From: Pseudomonadota bacterium
Lineage (GTDB): Bacteria; Bdellovibrionota; Bdellovibrionia; Bdellovibrionales; JACTMU01
DNA length: 64,000 bases
NCBI GenBank assembly: GCA_014584465.1
Contig: JACTMU010000093.1
Location: 1 to 64,000, forward strand
Direction: 5' to 3'
The notes beneath the pieces were generated by a model. That model ran no database searches. It was not told the DNA's origin and worked only from the letters and a program-made list of their open reading frames with translations. Made by a program: the position numbers and the translations under genes. Positions 24,202 to 31,402 of this stretch are shown here, piece after piece (the first letter of the stretch is position 1; every line of letters begins with the position of its first letter).

Positions 24202-25687
24202 AGTGGAAACAGGCAAGAGCACAAGTAAGGGATCCGAAGGTCCGTCAGTGTGGAAAGGGGAGTTTGCCCCTTCGATGGAGTCTTCAAGCACAGTGAAGAT
24301 TCGACCTCGATATGGTCACTACATTGCGGGAGGTTGGGTGGCTCCCAAAGCGGGTCGGTACTTTAAGACTCTCAATCCCGCAACAGAGGAAGTTCTTTGT
24401 GAAGTGGCTGAAGGCTCGGAGGCTGATGTGGGCTCGGCGGTTCAAGCGGCCGATCGTGCCTACAAGGATGTCTGGTCTAAAATGAGCGGGGCCGAGCGAG
24501 GAGGCTATCTTTTTCGCATGGCCCGTCTTCTTCAAGAACGAGCGCGAGAGTTTGCAGTTCTTGAAACCCTCGATGGCGGAAAACCGATCAAGGAGTCACG
24601 GGATTTTGATCTACCTTCGGCCTGCAACCACCTCTTCTACTATGCCGGGTGGGCCGACAAATTGGAGTACGCCTTTGGAAAACGAGAGAGTCGAGCTTGG
24701 GGTGTGGCAGGGCAGATCATCCCCTGGAACTTCCCCCTTTTGATGGCGGCTTGGAAGATTGCCCCGGCTCTGGCGTGTGGAAATTGTGTTGTACTTAAGC
24801 CGGCAGAGACCACGCCGCTCACAGCCCTTCTGTTTGCCGAGATTGTGGAGGCCTCGGGGCTTCCGCCCGGAGTTGTGAACATTGTGACTGGGGCAGGCCC
24901 CACGGGGGCAGCTCTTGTGCGCCACCCTGGTGTGAAGAAGATCGCCTTTACAGGTTCCACGGAGATCGGAAAGCTCATTGCACAAAACTCTGCGGAGTTT
25001 GATAAGAGGCTCACTCTGGAACTTGGCGGTAAGTCGGCTCACATCATCTTTGAGGATGCTCCCATCGATCAGGCGGTGGAGGGAGTGGTTCAGGGAATCT
25101 TTTTCAATCAGGGGCACGTCTGCTGTGCAGGCTCGCGCCTCTTTGTGGAGGAGAGCATCAGCACACTCTTTGTGGAGAAACTCAAGCGGCGGATGGAGAC
25201 CCTTCGAGTTGGTCCACCTCTGGACAAGAACACCGACCTAGGGGCGATCAACTCCAAGGAGCAGTTGACGAAAATTCAAGGATTGATCCAAAGAGGGAAA
25301 GAGGAGGGGGCTCTCTACTTTGAGACCTCTTGCAAGTTGCCCGATCGAGGCTACTTTCTGCGCCCGGCCCTCTTTGAGAGGGTCTCCCCCTCGGCCACCA
25401 TTCAACGAGAGGAGATCTTTGGTCCCGTGCTCACGGTCTCAACCTTTCGAACTCCTGAGGAGGCCATTCAAAAGGCCAACGACACCCAATATGGGTTAGC
25501 TGCGGGAGTTTGGTCCGACAAGGGAGCCAAGCTCTTTGAGGTCTCACGAAGGCTCAAAGCTGGAGTCGTGTGGGCCAACACCTACAACAAATTTGACCCC
25601 TGCTCACCCTTTGGGGGCTACTTTGAGAGTGGTTGGGGACGAGAAGGTGGGCTTCATGGCCTCTATCCCTATCGGGAGGTTTTATGA
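24194..25687 (+). CDS. Aldehyde dehydrogenase, catalytic partner (ALDH16 N-half-like)
   Basis: A complete ALDH: PWNFPLLMAAWKIAPALA, VVLKPAETTPLTAL, GSTEIGK, general-base Glu in LELGGK, nucleophile Cys in NQGHVCCAGSRL, EEIFGPVL, and the end segment FGGYFESGWGREGG. It oxidises an aldehyde with NAD(P). Start: GTG 24194 overlaps the deoC stop, TTG 24188 and ATG 24275 are alternatives; conserved sequence begins near residue 40. It is followed, with a four-base overlap, by a second ALDH-like protein that lacks the catalytic domain; together they mirror the two-domain ALDH16 protein. Confidence 0.93.
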   Translation: MNRVETGKSTSKGSEGPSVWKGEFAPSMESSSTVKIRPRYGHYIAGGWVAPKAGRYFKTLNPATEEVLCEVAEGSEADVGSAVQAADRAYKDVWSKMSGAERGGYLFRMARLLQERAREFAVLETLDGGKPIKESRDFDLPSACNHLFYYAGWADKLEYAFGKRESRAWGVAGQIIPWNFPLLMAAWKIAPALACGNCVVLKPAETTPLTALLFAEIVEASGLPPGVVNIVTGAGPTGAALVRHPGVKKIAFTGSTEIGKLIAQNSAEFDKRLTLELGGKSAHIIFEDAPIDQAVEGVVQGIFFNQGHVCCAGSRLFVEESISTLFVEKLKRRMETLRVGPPLDKNTDLGAINSKEQLTKIQGLIQRGKEEGALYFETSCKLPDRGYFLRPALFERVSPSATIQREEIFGPVLTVSTFRTPEEAIQKANDTQYGLAAGVWSDKGAKLFEVSRRLKAGVVWANTYNKFDPCSPFGGYFESGWGREGGLHGLYPYREVL

Positions 25688-26850
25688 TCACAGTGGCAAA
25701 GACGCACAAGATGTTCATTGGGGGTGCCTTTGTACGTTCGGAGTCGGGGCGAACCTTCAACGTGACCCTCGCGGCAAAGAGCGTGGCCAAAGGCACGCCA
25801 CGAAGTCGGGCAAGCTCGGCGCCTGGTGCAGCACTCTTAGCACCCAGGACAGCGGCCTCGGCGCCAAGTGCAACGCTCTCAGTGCAACTTGGGCGAGCTT
25901 CTGGCAAGGATCTTCGAAACGCGGTCGAAGCTGCCGAAAAGGGGTTTGGGGCATGGCAAAAGTGCTCTCCCTTTCTGCGGAGTCAGATTCTCTACCGCTG
26001 GGCTGAGATGGTGGAGGGAAAGCGCGAGGAGTTTTCCCACCTGATTGAGAGCGCGATCTTGGATCGTCACGCTTCATCCTCTAAAGTGCAAAGAGCGAGG
26101 GATGTTTCAGCTGAGATTCGAAATGAAGTTGGTGCGGAGTTTGAACGCGGACTTGCCTCGCTCATCTACTTTGCCGGATTTTGCGATAAGTTCGGTCAGA
26201 TCGTAGGAAGTCTCAACCCCGTCTCTGGCCCTTTTCACAATGTGACCTTTCCTGAGTCTGTAGGGGTCGTCGCCTATGTGGGTCTGGCTGGTGGGCCCCC
26301 CGGTCAGCCTGGAAAGTCGAACCGATCGAGCCGAAACACCCAAGCGACCCGCACGACGCAATCGACCCGCACGACGCAATCGACCCAAACGACCCGATCT
26401 GGCAAAATCCACAAATTGAGCAAATCTGGTGAGCCTTCCGGCAAGCTCGGTGGCTCTGGTGTGGGCTTTGGAGAGCTTCTTTGTGACCTTGCGGCCATCC
26501 TCGCCTCAGGAAGTGCGGTGGTGGCTCTCATACCAGGAGCCAGAGGGATTTTTGTAAATACCCTTGGTGAGGCTTTGGCGACCTCAGATCTCCCAGATGG
26601 GGCTGTGAATCTCCTGACTGGGGAGGTGGAGGAGATTCTTCCTACGATGGCAAGCCACCGAAGAGTCCAGGCACTCTCTCTACCGAATCGGGGAGGGGTC
26701 TTAACACCAGGTTCGATCTTGGTTGAGGCCAAAAAGAGTGCGGTTGGAAATATGAAGCGAGTGGTGGGCGGGCATCGTGGAGAAGAGTCGATGGAGCATC
26801 TGATGGAGTACAGTGAATTCAAGACCGTGTGGCATCCCAGCGCCATTTAG
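25684..26850 (+). CDS. ALDH-like protein lacking the catalytic domain (ALDH16 C-half-like)
   Basis: Start at ATG 25684 overlaps the upstream stop (ATGA). The 388-residue product begins like an ALDH (KMFIGGAFVRSESGRTFNV, then NAVEAAEKGFGAWQKCSP) and keeps a LASGSAVVALIP and LPDGAVNLLTG part, but jumps from there to a short C-terminal end (KTVW). The Glu and Cys of the active site are absent. Two low-complexity inserts interrupt the fold: a Ser/Ala/Pro-rich one at about residues 48-80 and a Thr/Gln/Arg/Ser-rich one around 26310-26420. In ALDH16 proteins the second domain is likewise non-catalytic and structural. The overlap with the active ALDH argues for a hetero-complex. The stop codon lies inside a GTGCCAGGCAC palindrome. 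Confidence 0.8.
   Translation: MITVAKTHKMFIGGAFVRSESGRTFNVTLAAKSVAKGTPRSRASSAPGAALLAPRTAASAPSATLSVQLGRASGKDLRNAVEAAEKGFGAWQKCSPFLRSQILYRWAEMVEGKREEFSHLIESAILDRHASSSKVQRARDVSAEIRNEVGAEFERGLASLIYFAGFCDKFGQIVGSLNPVSGPFHNVTFPESVGVVAYVGLAGGPPGQPGKSNRSSRNTQATRTTQSTRTTQSTQTTRSGKIHKLSKSGEPSGKLGGSGVGFGELLCDLAAILASGSAVVALIPGARGIFVNTLGEALATSDLPDGAVNLLTGEVEEILPTMASHRRVQALSLPNRGGVLTPGSILVEAKKSAVGNMKRVVGGHRGEESMEHLMEYSEFKTVWHPSAI
26346..26399 (+). repeat. 18-base tandem repeat inside the ALDH-like gene
   Basis: GACCCGCACGACGCAATC occurs twice exactly (26346-26363, 26364-26381), followed by a worn third unit. It encodes the repeated Thr-Arg-Thr-Thr-Gln-Ser hexapeptide. The repeat is in frame (18 bases), so copy-number change would not break the gene. 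Confidence 0.8.
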
Positions 26851-26860
26851 TGCCAGGCAC
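26849..26860. repeat. GTGCCAGGCAC palindrome overlapping a stop codon
   Basis: AGTGCCAGGCAC shares its first bases with the TAG stop of the ALDH-like gene. Same family as 23176-23188. Confidence 0.6.
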
Positions 26861-27249
26861 AAGATTAGCTAGACACTTGTCATGAGCTAGATGGGGGAGG
26901 TCTCGAGGGGCCGGGGAGGAGGGGCTGACCCATTCAAAGGCTCAAACAGTCCTCGTCTGGCCAAACGCCATTTCATGGCGCATGTCCAGACTGCGGAACT
27001 CGCTTTGAACGGATCAGCCCCTCCTTCCCGGCCTCGCAACCATCGTGGGTCATCGAAATAGGGGCGCGGCCTAGTTGCGCATAATTCGTTCTGTTCAACC
27101 CAAAAAGGAGCACATGCAGAAGTAGACCGAAATCCTGGCTCGTATGAGTAAAGAGCTTGAGAGGCTTTAATTGGGTGAGATTTTCCTATCGAATCATTGA
27201 GATAGGGCAAGGCATGATCATTTGTGCCACACGGCCTTTGTTGCTCGAG
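26851..27249. other. Gene-free region with large hairpin
   Basis: About 400 bases between the ALDH-like gene and a broken methyltransferase. The main content is the 121-base hairpin at 26911-27031. I see no coding frame I would support. Confidence 0.6.
26911..27031. repeat. 121-base long hairpin element
   Basis: The two halves are inverted copies of each other, centred on 26972-26974 (GCCAT-TTC-ATGGC). The outer 29 bases agree at 26 positions (CCGGGGAGGAGGGGCTGA against its partner), and the inner 17 bases (GTCTGGCCAAACGCCAT) at 14. Only the stretch between has drifted. It could be a non-autonomous mobile element, a palindromic extragenic element, or a structured RNA. Confidence 0.7.
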
Positions 27250-27656
27250 TTACGATGAAGTGTGGGAAAAATTGATCCTCAATATTTCCATTACCCCATT
27301 TACTTTCATGAAATCCCGTAATAAAGAAGCCAGCTTCAGCTCAGGAACAAAACAATTTGAAACTGGGTGCACGATCAAATCGAAGGTTTCATTGTCAAAG
27401 TTTTCCAGATTTCTCATATCACCAAGCACTGTTTTGAGATTCAAATTTTCCGATCCGCGACCATTCGATCAGACTCTAGCTGCAACGGCGACGCATCCAA
27501 TACGGTCACATGAGCTCCATCTGTCGCCAAAATGGGAGCTTGCTGCCCTCCGCCGGAGGCAAGGCAGAGAATCTCTTTCCCCTTTATGGGCTGAAGCCAA
27601 GAGTCGGGCAAAAAATAGGAAGGGATCCTGATATCATCAATGTCTCGGTTTTTCAA
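27250..27656 (-). pseudogene. Frameshifted class I SAM methyltransferase
   Basis: Two adjacent minus-strand frames join into one methyltransferase. The first (27441-27656) gives SWLQPIKGKEILCLASGGGQQAPILATDGAHVTVLDASPLQLESDR, motif I and the acidic loop. The second (27250-27444) continues with LNLKTVLGDMRNLENF and FDLIVHPVSNCFV. The break is at the AAAATTT run near 27441-27450. The N-terminal helices and the C-terminal third are missing too, so the gene is dead in this form. The homologous family is small cytoplasmic methyltransferases of unknown substrate. Confidence 0.65.
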
Positions 27657-27800
27657 ATAGGTGTGTGACCATAGGATGCGCGAGAGGGGGGAGAGTTTCC
27701 TATTCTGCTCCGTTTACATTAAGCAAGGCGCCAGAACGGTTCGAATTTCGATTAGAGTCCTGCAAGGCAATATGGCAACTTTTGCCACGCCTCAGTTATG

Positions 27801-28397
27801 CTAGGACGCTACTATGAAGATACTTTTTAGCTTATCCATTTGACGTGCAGTTTGTTTTTTTTCGATAATGTCATCATAAAAACGAAGCATAAACGTTTTA
27901 ATAAGATCAGTTGTAGATATTCCCATCTTCTCCTTTAACTTATTAAATTCAACAAATAGTGATTCAGATAGCTTTATTGAGACACGTTCCGAAGCTTTCC
28001 CTTTAATGTGTTCCGAATTTATGATTTTAGCGAAGTCTGACTTCCGAAAGTTCATTTTATATTCATTGATATAATACCTTACTATTGGTGCTACTTTATC
28101 GCTACTGTCAATGCCCATTTCATCATAAGAAACCAGAAGCATATCATATAGGTGTTTCGGCACTCTTGCTTCTATCGAGCGGACTAACTTCTTTCTCTGC
28201 TCTCTAATTCTCGGGGCAGATTGTTGAGGAACTGAAACCAGTTTGTCACAAGAATCACATATGGCAACCAAAATATCTTTTGCCTGACCCTTGCCACTAG
28301 AAAAAGGTACATCTCTCACCTTAAAGGTCGTTGGGACCACCTCTTTGCAATGACTGCAGAGAGCTCTTGATTTTTCGCCTTCTTTATAAATCTTCAT
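27801..28397 (-). CDS. Putative antitoxin: zinc finger plus two tandem ribbon-helix-helix-like units
   Basis: The 198-residue product starts with a CxxC...CxxC zinc-finger-like part (CSHC and CDSC about 30 residues apart), comparable to the N-terminus of MqsA/YgiT antitoxins. Two similar units follow: RSIEARVPKHLYDMLLVSYD...YYINEY and ERVSIKLSESLFVEFNKLKE...RFYDDI. Each has a beta strand and two helices, the ribbon-helix-helix pattern, with matching MGIDSSD / MGISTTD turns. The ATG overlaps the stop of the upstream small gene (ATGA) with GAGG upstream, so both are made from one message. DNA binding to the palindrome at 28732 is expected. The region is AT-richer than its surroundings, which suggests transfer. 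Confidence 0.6.
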   Translation of the reverse strand: MKIYKEGEKSRALCSHCKEVVPTTFKVRDVPFSSGKGQAKDILVAICDSCDKLVSVPQQSAPRIREQRKKLVRSIEARVPKHLYDMLLVSYDEMGIDSSDKVAPIVRYYINEYKMNFRKSDFAKIINSEHIKGKASERVSIKLSESLFVEFNKLKEKMGISTTDLIKTFMLRFYDDIIEKKQTARQMDKLKSIFIVAS

Positions 28398-28723
28398 CTT
28401 TTCATCCTCGTTGCATTTCTAGCTTTCTTTCTGTGAACACTTATGAACCACACATCCGGCTCCAAAAAATAGCATTTTATATACCAATCATAACCATTAT
28501 GTTTTGGCTCAAAAATGTGAACGGGTATTCCTGAATGAGCATGATGAGGACTCACGCTATATTGAGTGCCTTGGCACTTTTTTAAGCAATTTGCCACATC
28601 TTCAGGAGAAACTTCACCTACCAGCAATAGGTTCTTCTCATCGATGTTCTTCCTCATCTCATGCTGAATCGAGCCCTCCCTGAGCTGTTCAATGACCCTG
28701 GTGCGAACATCTTTAAGACCCAT
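28394..28723 (-). CDS. Putative toxin, MqsR/DUF4258-like
   Basis: A 109-residue protein read before the zinc-finger protein. Its pattern is a charged N-terminal helix, an EVSPEDVANCLKKCQG helix, a Pro/His-rich turn (SPHHAHSGIPVHIFEP), and a final WYIKCYFLEPDVWFISVHR hairpin. The last strand pair resembles that of MqsR or DUF4258 proteins, which are RNA-cleaving toxins in the RelE/BrnT fold class. The toxin-first order is as in mqsRA. Identification is by pattern and context only. Confidence 0.5.
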   Translation of the reverse strand: MGLKDVRTRVIEQLREGSIQHEMRKNIDEKNLLLVGEVSPEDVANCLKKCQGTQYSVSPHHAHSGIPVHIFEPKHNGYDWYIKCYFLEPDVWFISVHRKKARNATRMKR

Positions 28724-28731
28724 AATGTAGA

Positions 28732-28749
28732 GTACGATATTTATCGTAC
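28732..28749. promoter_or_regulatory. Operator palindrome upstream of the toxin-antitoxin pair
   Basis: GTACGATATTTATCGTAC is an inverted repeat with eight-base arms and a two-base centre, nine bases before the toxin ATG. A site of this kind at a TA promoter usually binds the antitoxin, alone or with the toxin. Confidence 0.65.
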
Positions 28750-29175
28750 AAATTCAACAAAAATTCTCGCTTCTGACCGAAACTGGGGAGTGGGCAGTTT
28801 CTATTGAGTTCGATCTGTTGGAGCCCGATGTCTGCGGGTTTGAACTTGGAAACTGTGGCCATTTGGGATCTGCCACAGAATGGCTAGGCTCTTTTGTCAC
28901 AGATCTTAGGGACGCAAATGTGTCTCTTTGAGACGTCACTTTGATGTCGTTCGTAACACATTGAATTTCAAAAGGATTCTGAATTTAGGTCAACGGCGGT
29001 GTTTCATTTTTAGACATCCAGGTAGTCTTTTCATGGTTCTCGAAAGCGTGGCCCTAAAATCAATTTTGTAAAGTAAAATTCAATAGATAGATCTCATTGG
29101 AGGGTGGTTGGTCCAGATCTTGGAGTAGGTGAGCCTTGAAGCTCAAGGTGTAACTATTCCTAGGAGGAAAGTGAA
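28750..29175. other. Intergenic region, little recognised
   Basis: About 425 bases between the TA pair and the exported protein at 29176, which are divergently read, so it must hold two promoters. Apart from the operator palindrome at its edge and the TAGGAGG ribosome site at its right end, I see nothing definite. Confidence 0.5.
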
Positions 29176-31275
29176 ATGAGACGTAAAATGCCAAAAAACC
29201 AGCTCGTCATGATCATGATGTTGTTTGGTGTCTTAGGGATGAACTTGGTATTAACTCAACGACTCGGTCGGATCGAACTGGCTGAGACCTACGATCCCGA
29301 TTTCTCAGATGACAGCAGCTATAAGGACCTGGGCGATTTCGGTATGAGCGAGGTCGACGGGGGCGCAAGCATTGCCGCCGACGCCCGAAAGTGGCTCAAC
29401 TGCGGTAAGTACCTGGATACCACAAGAACAAAGAATACGATCAAGCACGGTATCAAATATTTGGTCTCTAAGGGTGGCTCGCTCGGAAAGGAACTTGTTG
29501 GTGAAATGGAGAGTTTGAAGACAGATGGGGATAAGTACACATTTCACTATATGACGACCATGGATGATTATGATCGCACGATGGTGGTTTGGAAAGCCAA
29601 AAATCCCAGTGAGGACGGCACAAGTCCCTACCTCTTTTCGTTCTACACAGATCGCAACCTTACAGATCAGATTGGTCGTTGCATTGAGCGAGACGGGCCC
29701 CATTCGGGCGAGACCATGAATGAGATGTACAAGAGTGCCTTTCAGGAGCACCTTCAGTCGGAAGAGATTGACGGAATCAGCACAAAGCGGGCGGAAGAGC
29801 GGGAAGTCATGGCAAGGATCAAGGAGTGTAAGGTGGCTGGGGCTCTCAATAAAGCTGGTTTTGTGAAGAGAGTTCGTAAAGAGGCCAAGACGGCTGAGGA
29901 TAAACTTGAGTTTCACCGGGAACTTCTTAAGGAGATGGACGAAGGGTTTGACGATGACGTCAAAAAGCTTGATTCGAGAATCCAGAAGAAGTGTTTTGTG
30001 AAGCATCTCAAGGAGGTTTTGGCAAAAACTTCTCAGGAGGATGTTAAAGTTTTTGGTGAAGACATCTTGGATTTTGTGAATGATTTGCAAACGAAGGATC
30101 AGGTCTTCACGAAGGATGTGAAGAAGATCGTGATGAACTATTCCAAGAGGTATGTGTCCAAGGCCATCCGCACGGAAGTTCGAGATGAGGTCAAGGAGTA
30201 TGTCGATGAACTCAAGGAGCTGGATGAAGAGATTTCTGAGAATCAACGCCGCATAGAGAGTGGAAATCCCTATGAGGCATGGTCGGCCTTTGCAAAGAAC
30301 AATCAGTTGATGATGAAGCGAAACTACTTGTCTCAAAAAGCAGGCCGCTTCTTAAACCATCGAATCCCTAAGGCCGATGAGTTGGGCTGGATTGGTTCGG
30401 ATCAAGAGCTTAAGAACTTGATCTTGAAGGATGGATCGGTTCGTACACTTAAGAATCTCGTGAAGCGCAACCCATGGGACATGAGTGGTTCTGGTGGTGG
30501 ATTGCTGGATGATGATCGTGGCCATGACGGTCATGGTGACGGTTGGAACGACACCTTTTACAATGGTTCTGCCTACCAGGATCGAGGACTTCGACGGCCG
30601 CTCTATGGTGACAATAAAGGTGGCGGATACTATGACTATGTTCATGATCAGGAATTCTTTGACAACGGTTCCAATCGTGGTGGCTCTGGCTCGCGAGGCT
30701 ACATCAGTGGCAGCAGAATGGATCGAGGTGGTGGATTTTCTTCAAGAGGTTACGTGTCGGGCGGAATTATGCCCTCAACACGAAGCTACATGGGTGGTGC
30801 CCGTGGACTTCCTTCGCGTGTGGATGATCTCTACTACAACAGTGGCCGCTTCGGATACAACTATGGGTACAATGGGTATAATACAGGTGTTCAAGGACGT
30901 GGCATCGTGGCGGACTATCGTTATGGAGCGGGCGTTGGGGTGAGAGGATACCCCAATGCGGCGGTCGGTGGGTCGCGGTATTCACCTAGTGGTAGTGGTG
31001 CCGTTGGGTATCGTGGCGTCTACAATCAGTATGATCCCTATCTTTCTGGAATGACCTCGCGCTCTCTGGTGAGCCCCTATCGTGGAGCCTACTACGGCGG
31101 CTCTTATAGCGGTTCTTACGGTGGAGTCGGCTCACAAGTGGGAACGACCAGCCTACGAGGTGGAGTTGTCAACCCAACAGGAACATCCGGGCGCTACGAC
31201 TACAACCTCTACAACGGTGGTGCAGGTCGTGGTTACGCTCCCGGGATTCGTGGCGGCGTCGGTCGCTCCTATTGA
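29176..31275 (+). CDS. Exported protein with coiled-coil middle and Gly/Tyr/Arg-rich C-terminus
   Basis: Strong TAGGAGG site before the ATG. The 699-residue product has a signal or anchor helix (LVMIMMLFGVLGMNLVL), an acidic section, about 250 residues of charged helix (heptad-like EVRDEVKEYVDELKELDEEISENQRRIE), and a final 250 residues dominated by Gly, Tyr, Ser and Arg with RGY(I/V)SG, GGARG and YNGY-type repeats. Such tails are flexible and sticky and are seen in surface or adhesive proteins. No family recognised. A perfect nine-base hairpin follows the stop codon. Confidence 0.75.
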   Translation: MRRKMPKNQLVMIMMLFGVLGMNLVLTQRLGRIELAETYDPDFSDDSSYKDLGDFGMSEVDGGASIAADARKWLNCGKYLDTTRTKNTIKHGIKYLVSKGGSLGKELVGEMESLKTDGDKYTFHYMTTMDDYDRTMVVWKAKNPSEDGTSPYLFSFYTDRNLTDQIGRCIERDGPHSGETMNEMYKSAFQEHLQSEEIDGISTKRAEEREVMARIKECKVAGALNKAGFVKRVRKEAKTAEDKLEFHRELLKEMDEGFDDDVKKLDSRIQKKCFVKHLKEVLAKTSQEDVKVFGEDILDFVNDLQTKDQVFTKDVKKIVMNYSKRYVSKAIRTEVRDEVKEYVDELKELDEEISENQRRIESGNPYEAWSAFAKNNQLMMKRNYLSQKAGRFLNHRIPKADELGWIGSDQELKNLILKDGSVRTLKNLVKRNPWDMSGSGGGLLDDDRGHDGHGDGWNDTFYNGSAYQDRGLRRPLYGDNKGGGYYDYVHDQEFFDNGSNRGGSGSRGYISGSRMDRGGGFSSRGYVSGGIMPSTRSYMGGARGLPSRVDDLYYNSGRFGYNYGYNGYNTGVQGRGIVADYRYGAGVGVRGYPNAAVGGSRYSPSGSGAVGYRGVYNQYDPYLSGMTSRSLVSPYRGAYYGGSYSGSYGGVGSQVGTTSLRGGVVNPTGTSGRYDYNLYNGGAGRGYAPGIRGGVGRSY

Positions 31276-31292
31276 TCCTCTTCCAATGGATT

Positions 31293-31316
31293 GGCCCAAT
31301 TTGAGACAATTGGGCC
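31293..31316 (+). terminator. Hairpin after the Gly/Tyr-rich protein gene
   Basis: GGCCCAATT and AATTGGGCC form a perfect nine-base stem with a six-base loop, 18 bases after the stop. An outer CCTCTT/AAGAGG pair can extend it. No long T run follows, so it may be a weak terminator or a message stabiliser. Confidence 0.5.
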
Positions 31317-31374
31317 GTCAAAGAGGCTTTCTCTTGGCGATCCAGTGAGGAGCAACTTTCAATATGTTGACTTC

Positions 31375-31402
31375 ATGCTCGTTTTTATGAAATTATGAGC
31401 AT
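31375..31402. promoter_or_regulatory. Inverted repeat at the start codon of the second DUF4143 ATPase
   Basis: ATGCTC and GAGCAT lie 16 bases apart and the right arm abuts ATG 31403. The spacer is rich in T and A, as in the repeat at 5720-5748 (TTTTTATG here, TTTTTGAT there). The half-sites differ, as if each ATPase had its own specific site. Confidence 0.55.

Noticed and set aside
26887-27210. 107-residue minus-strand frame over the hairpin element
   Set aside because: It runs through both hairpin arms, has no ribosome site and no recognisable protein pattern.
27733-27745. TTCGAAT-type segments (here and at 62820) as tRNA T-loops
   Set aside because: No acceptor stem or anticodon arm could be drawn around either.
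29305-30336. 343-residue open frame opposite the helical part of the exported protein
   Set aside because: The plus-strand frame has signal peptide, ribosome site and terminator; the opposite frame is a composition effect.
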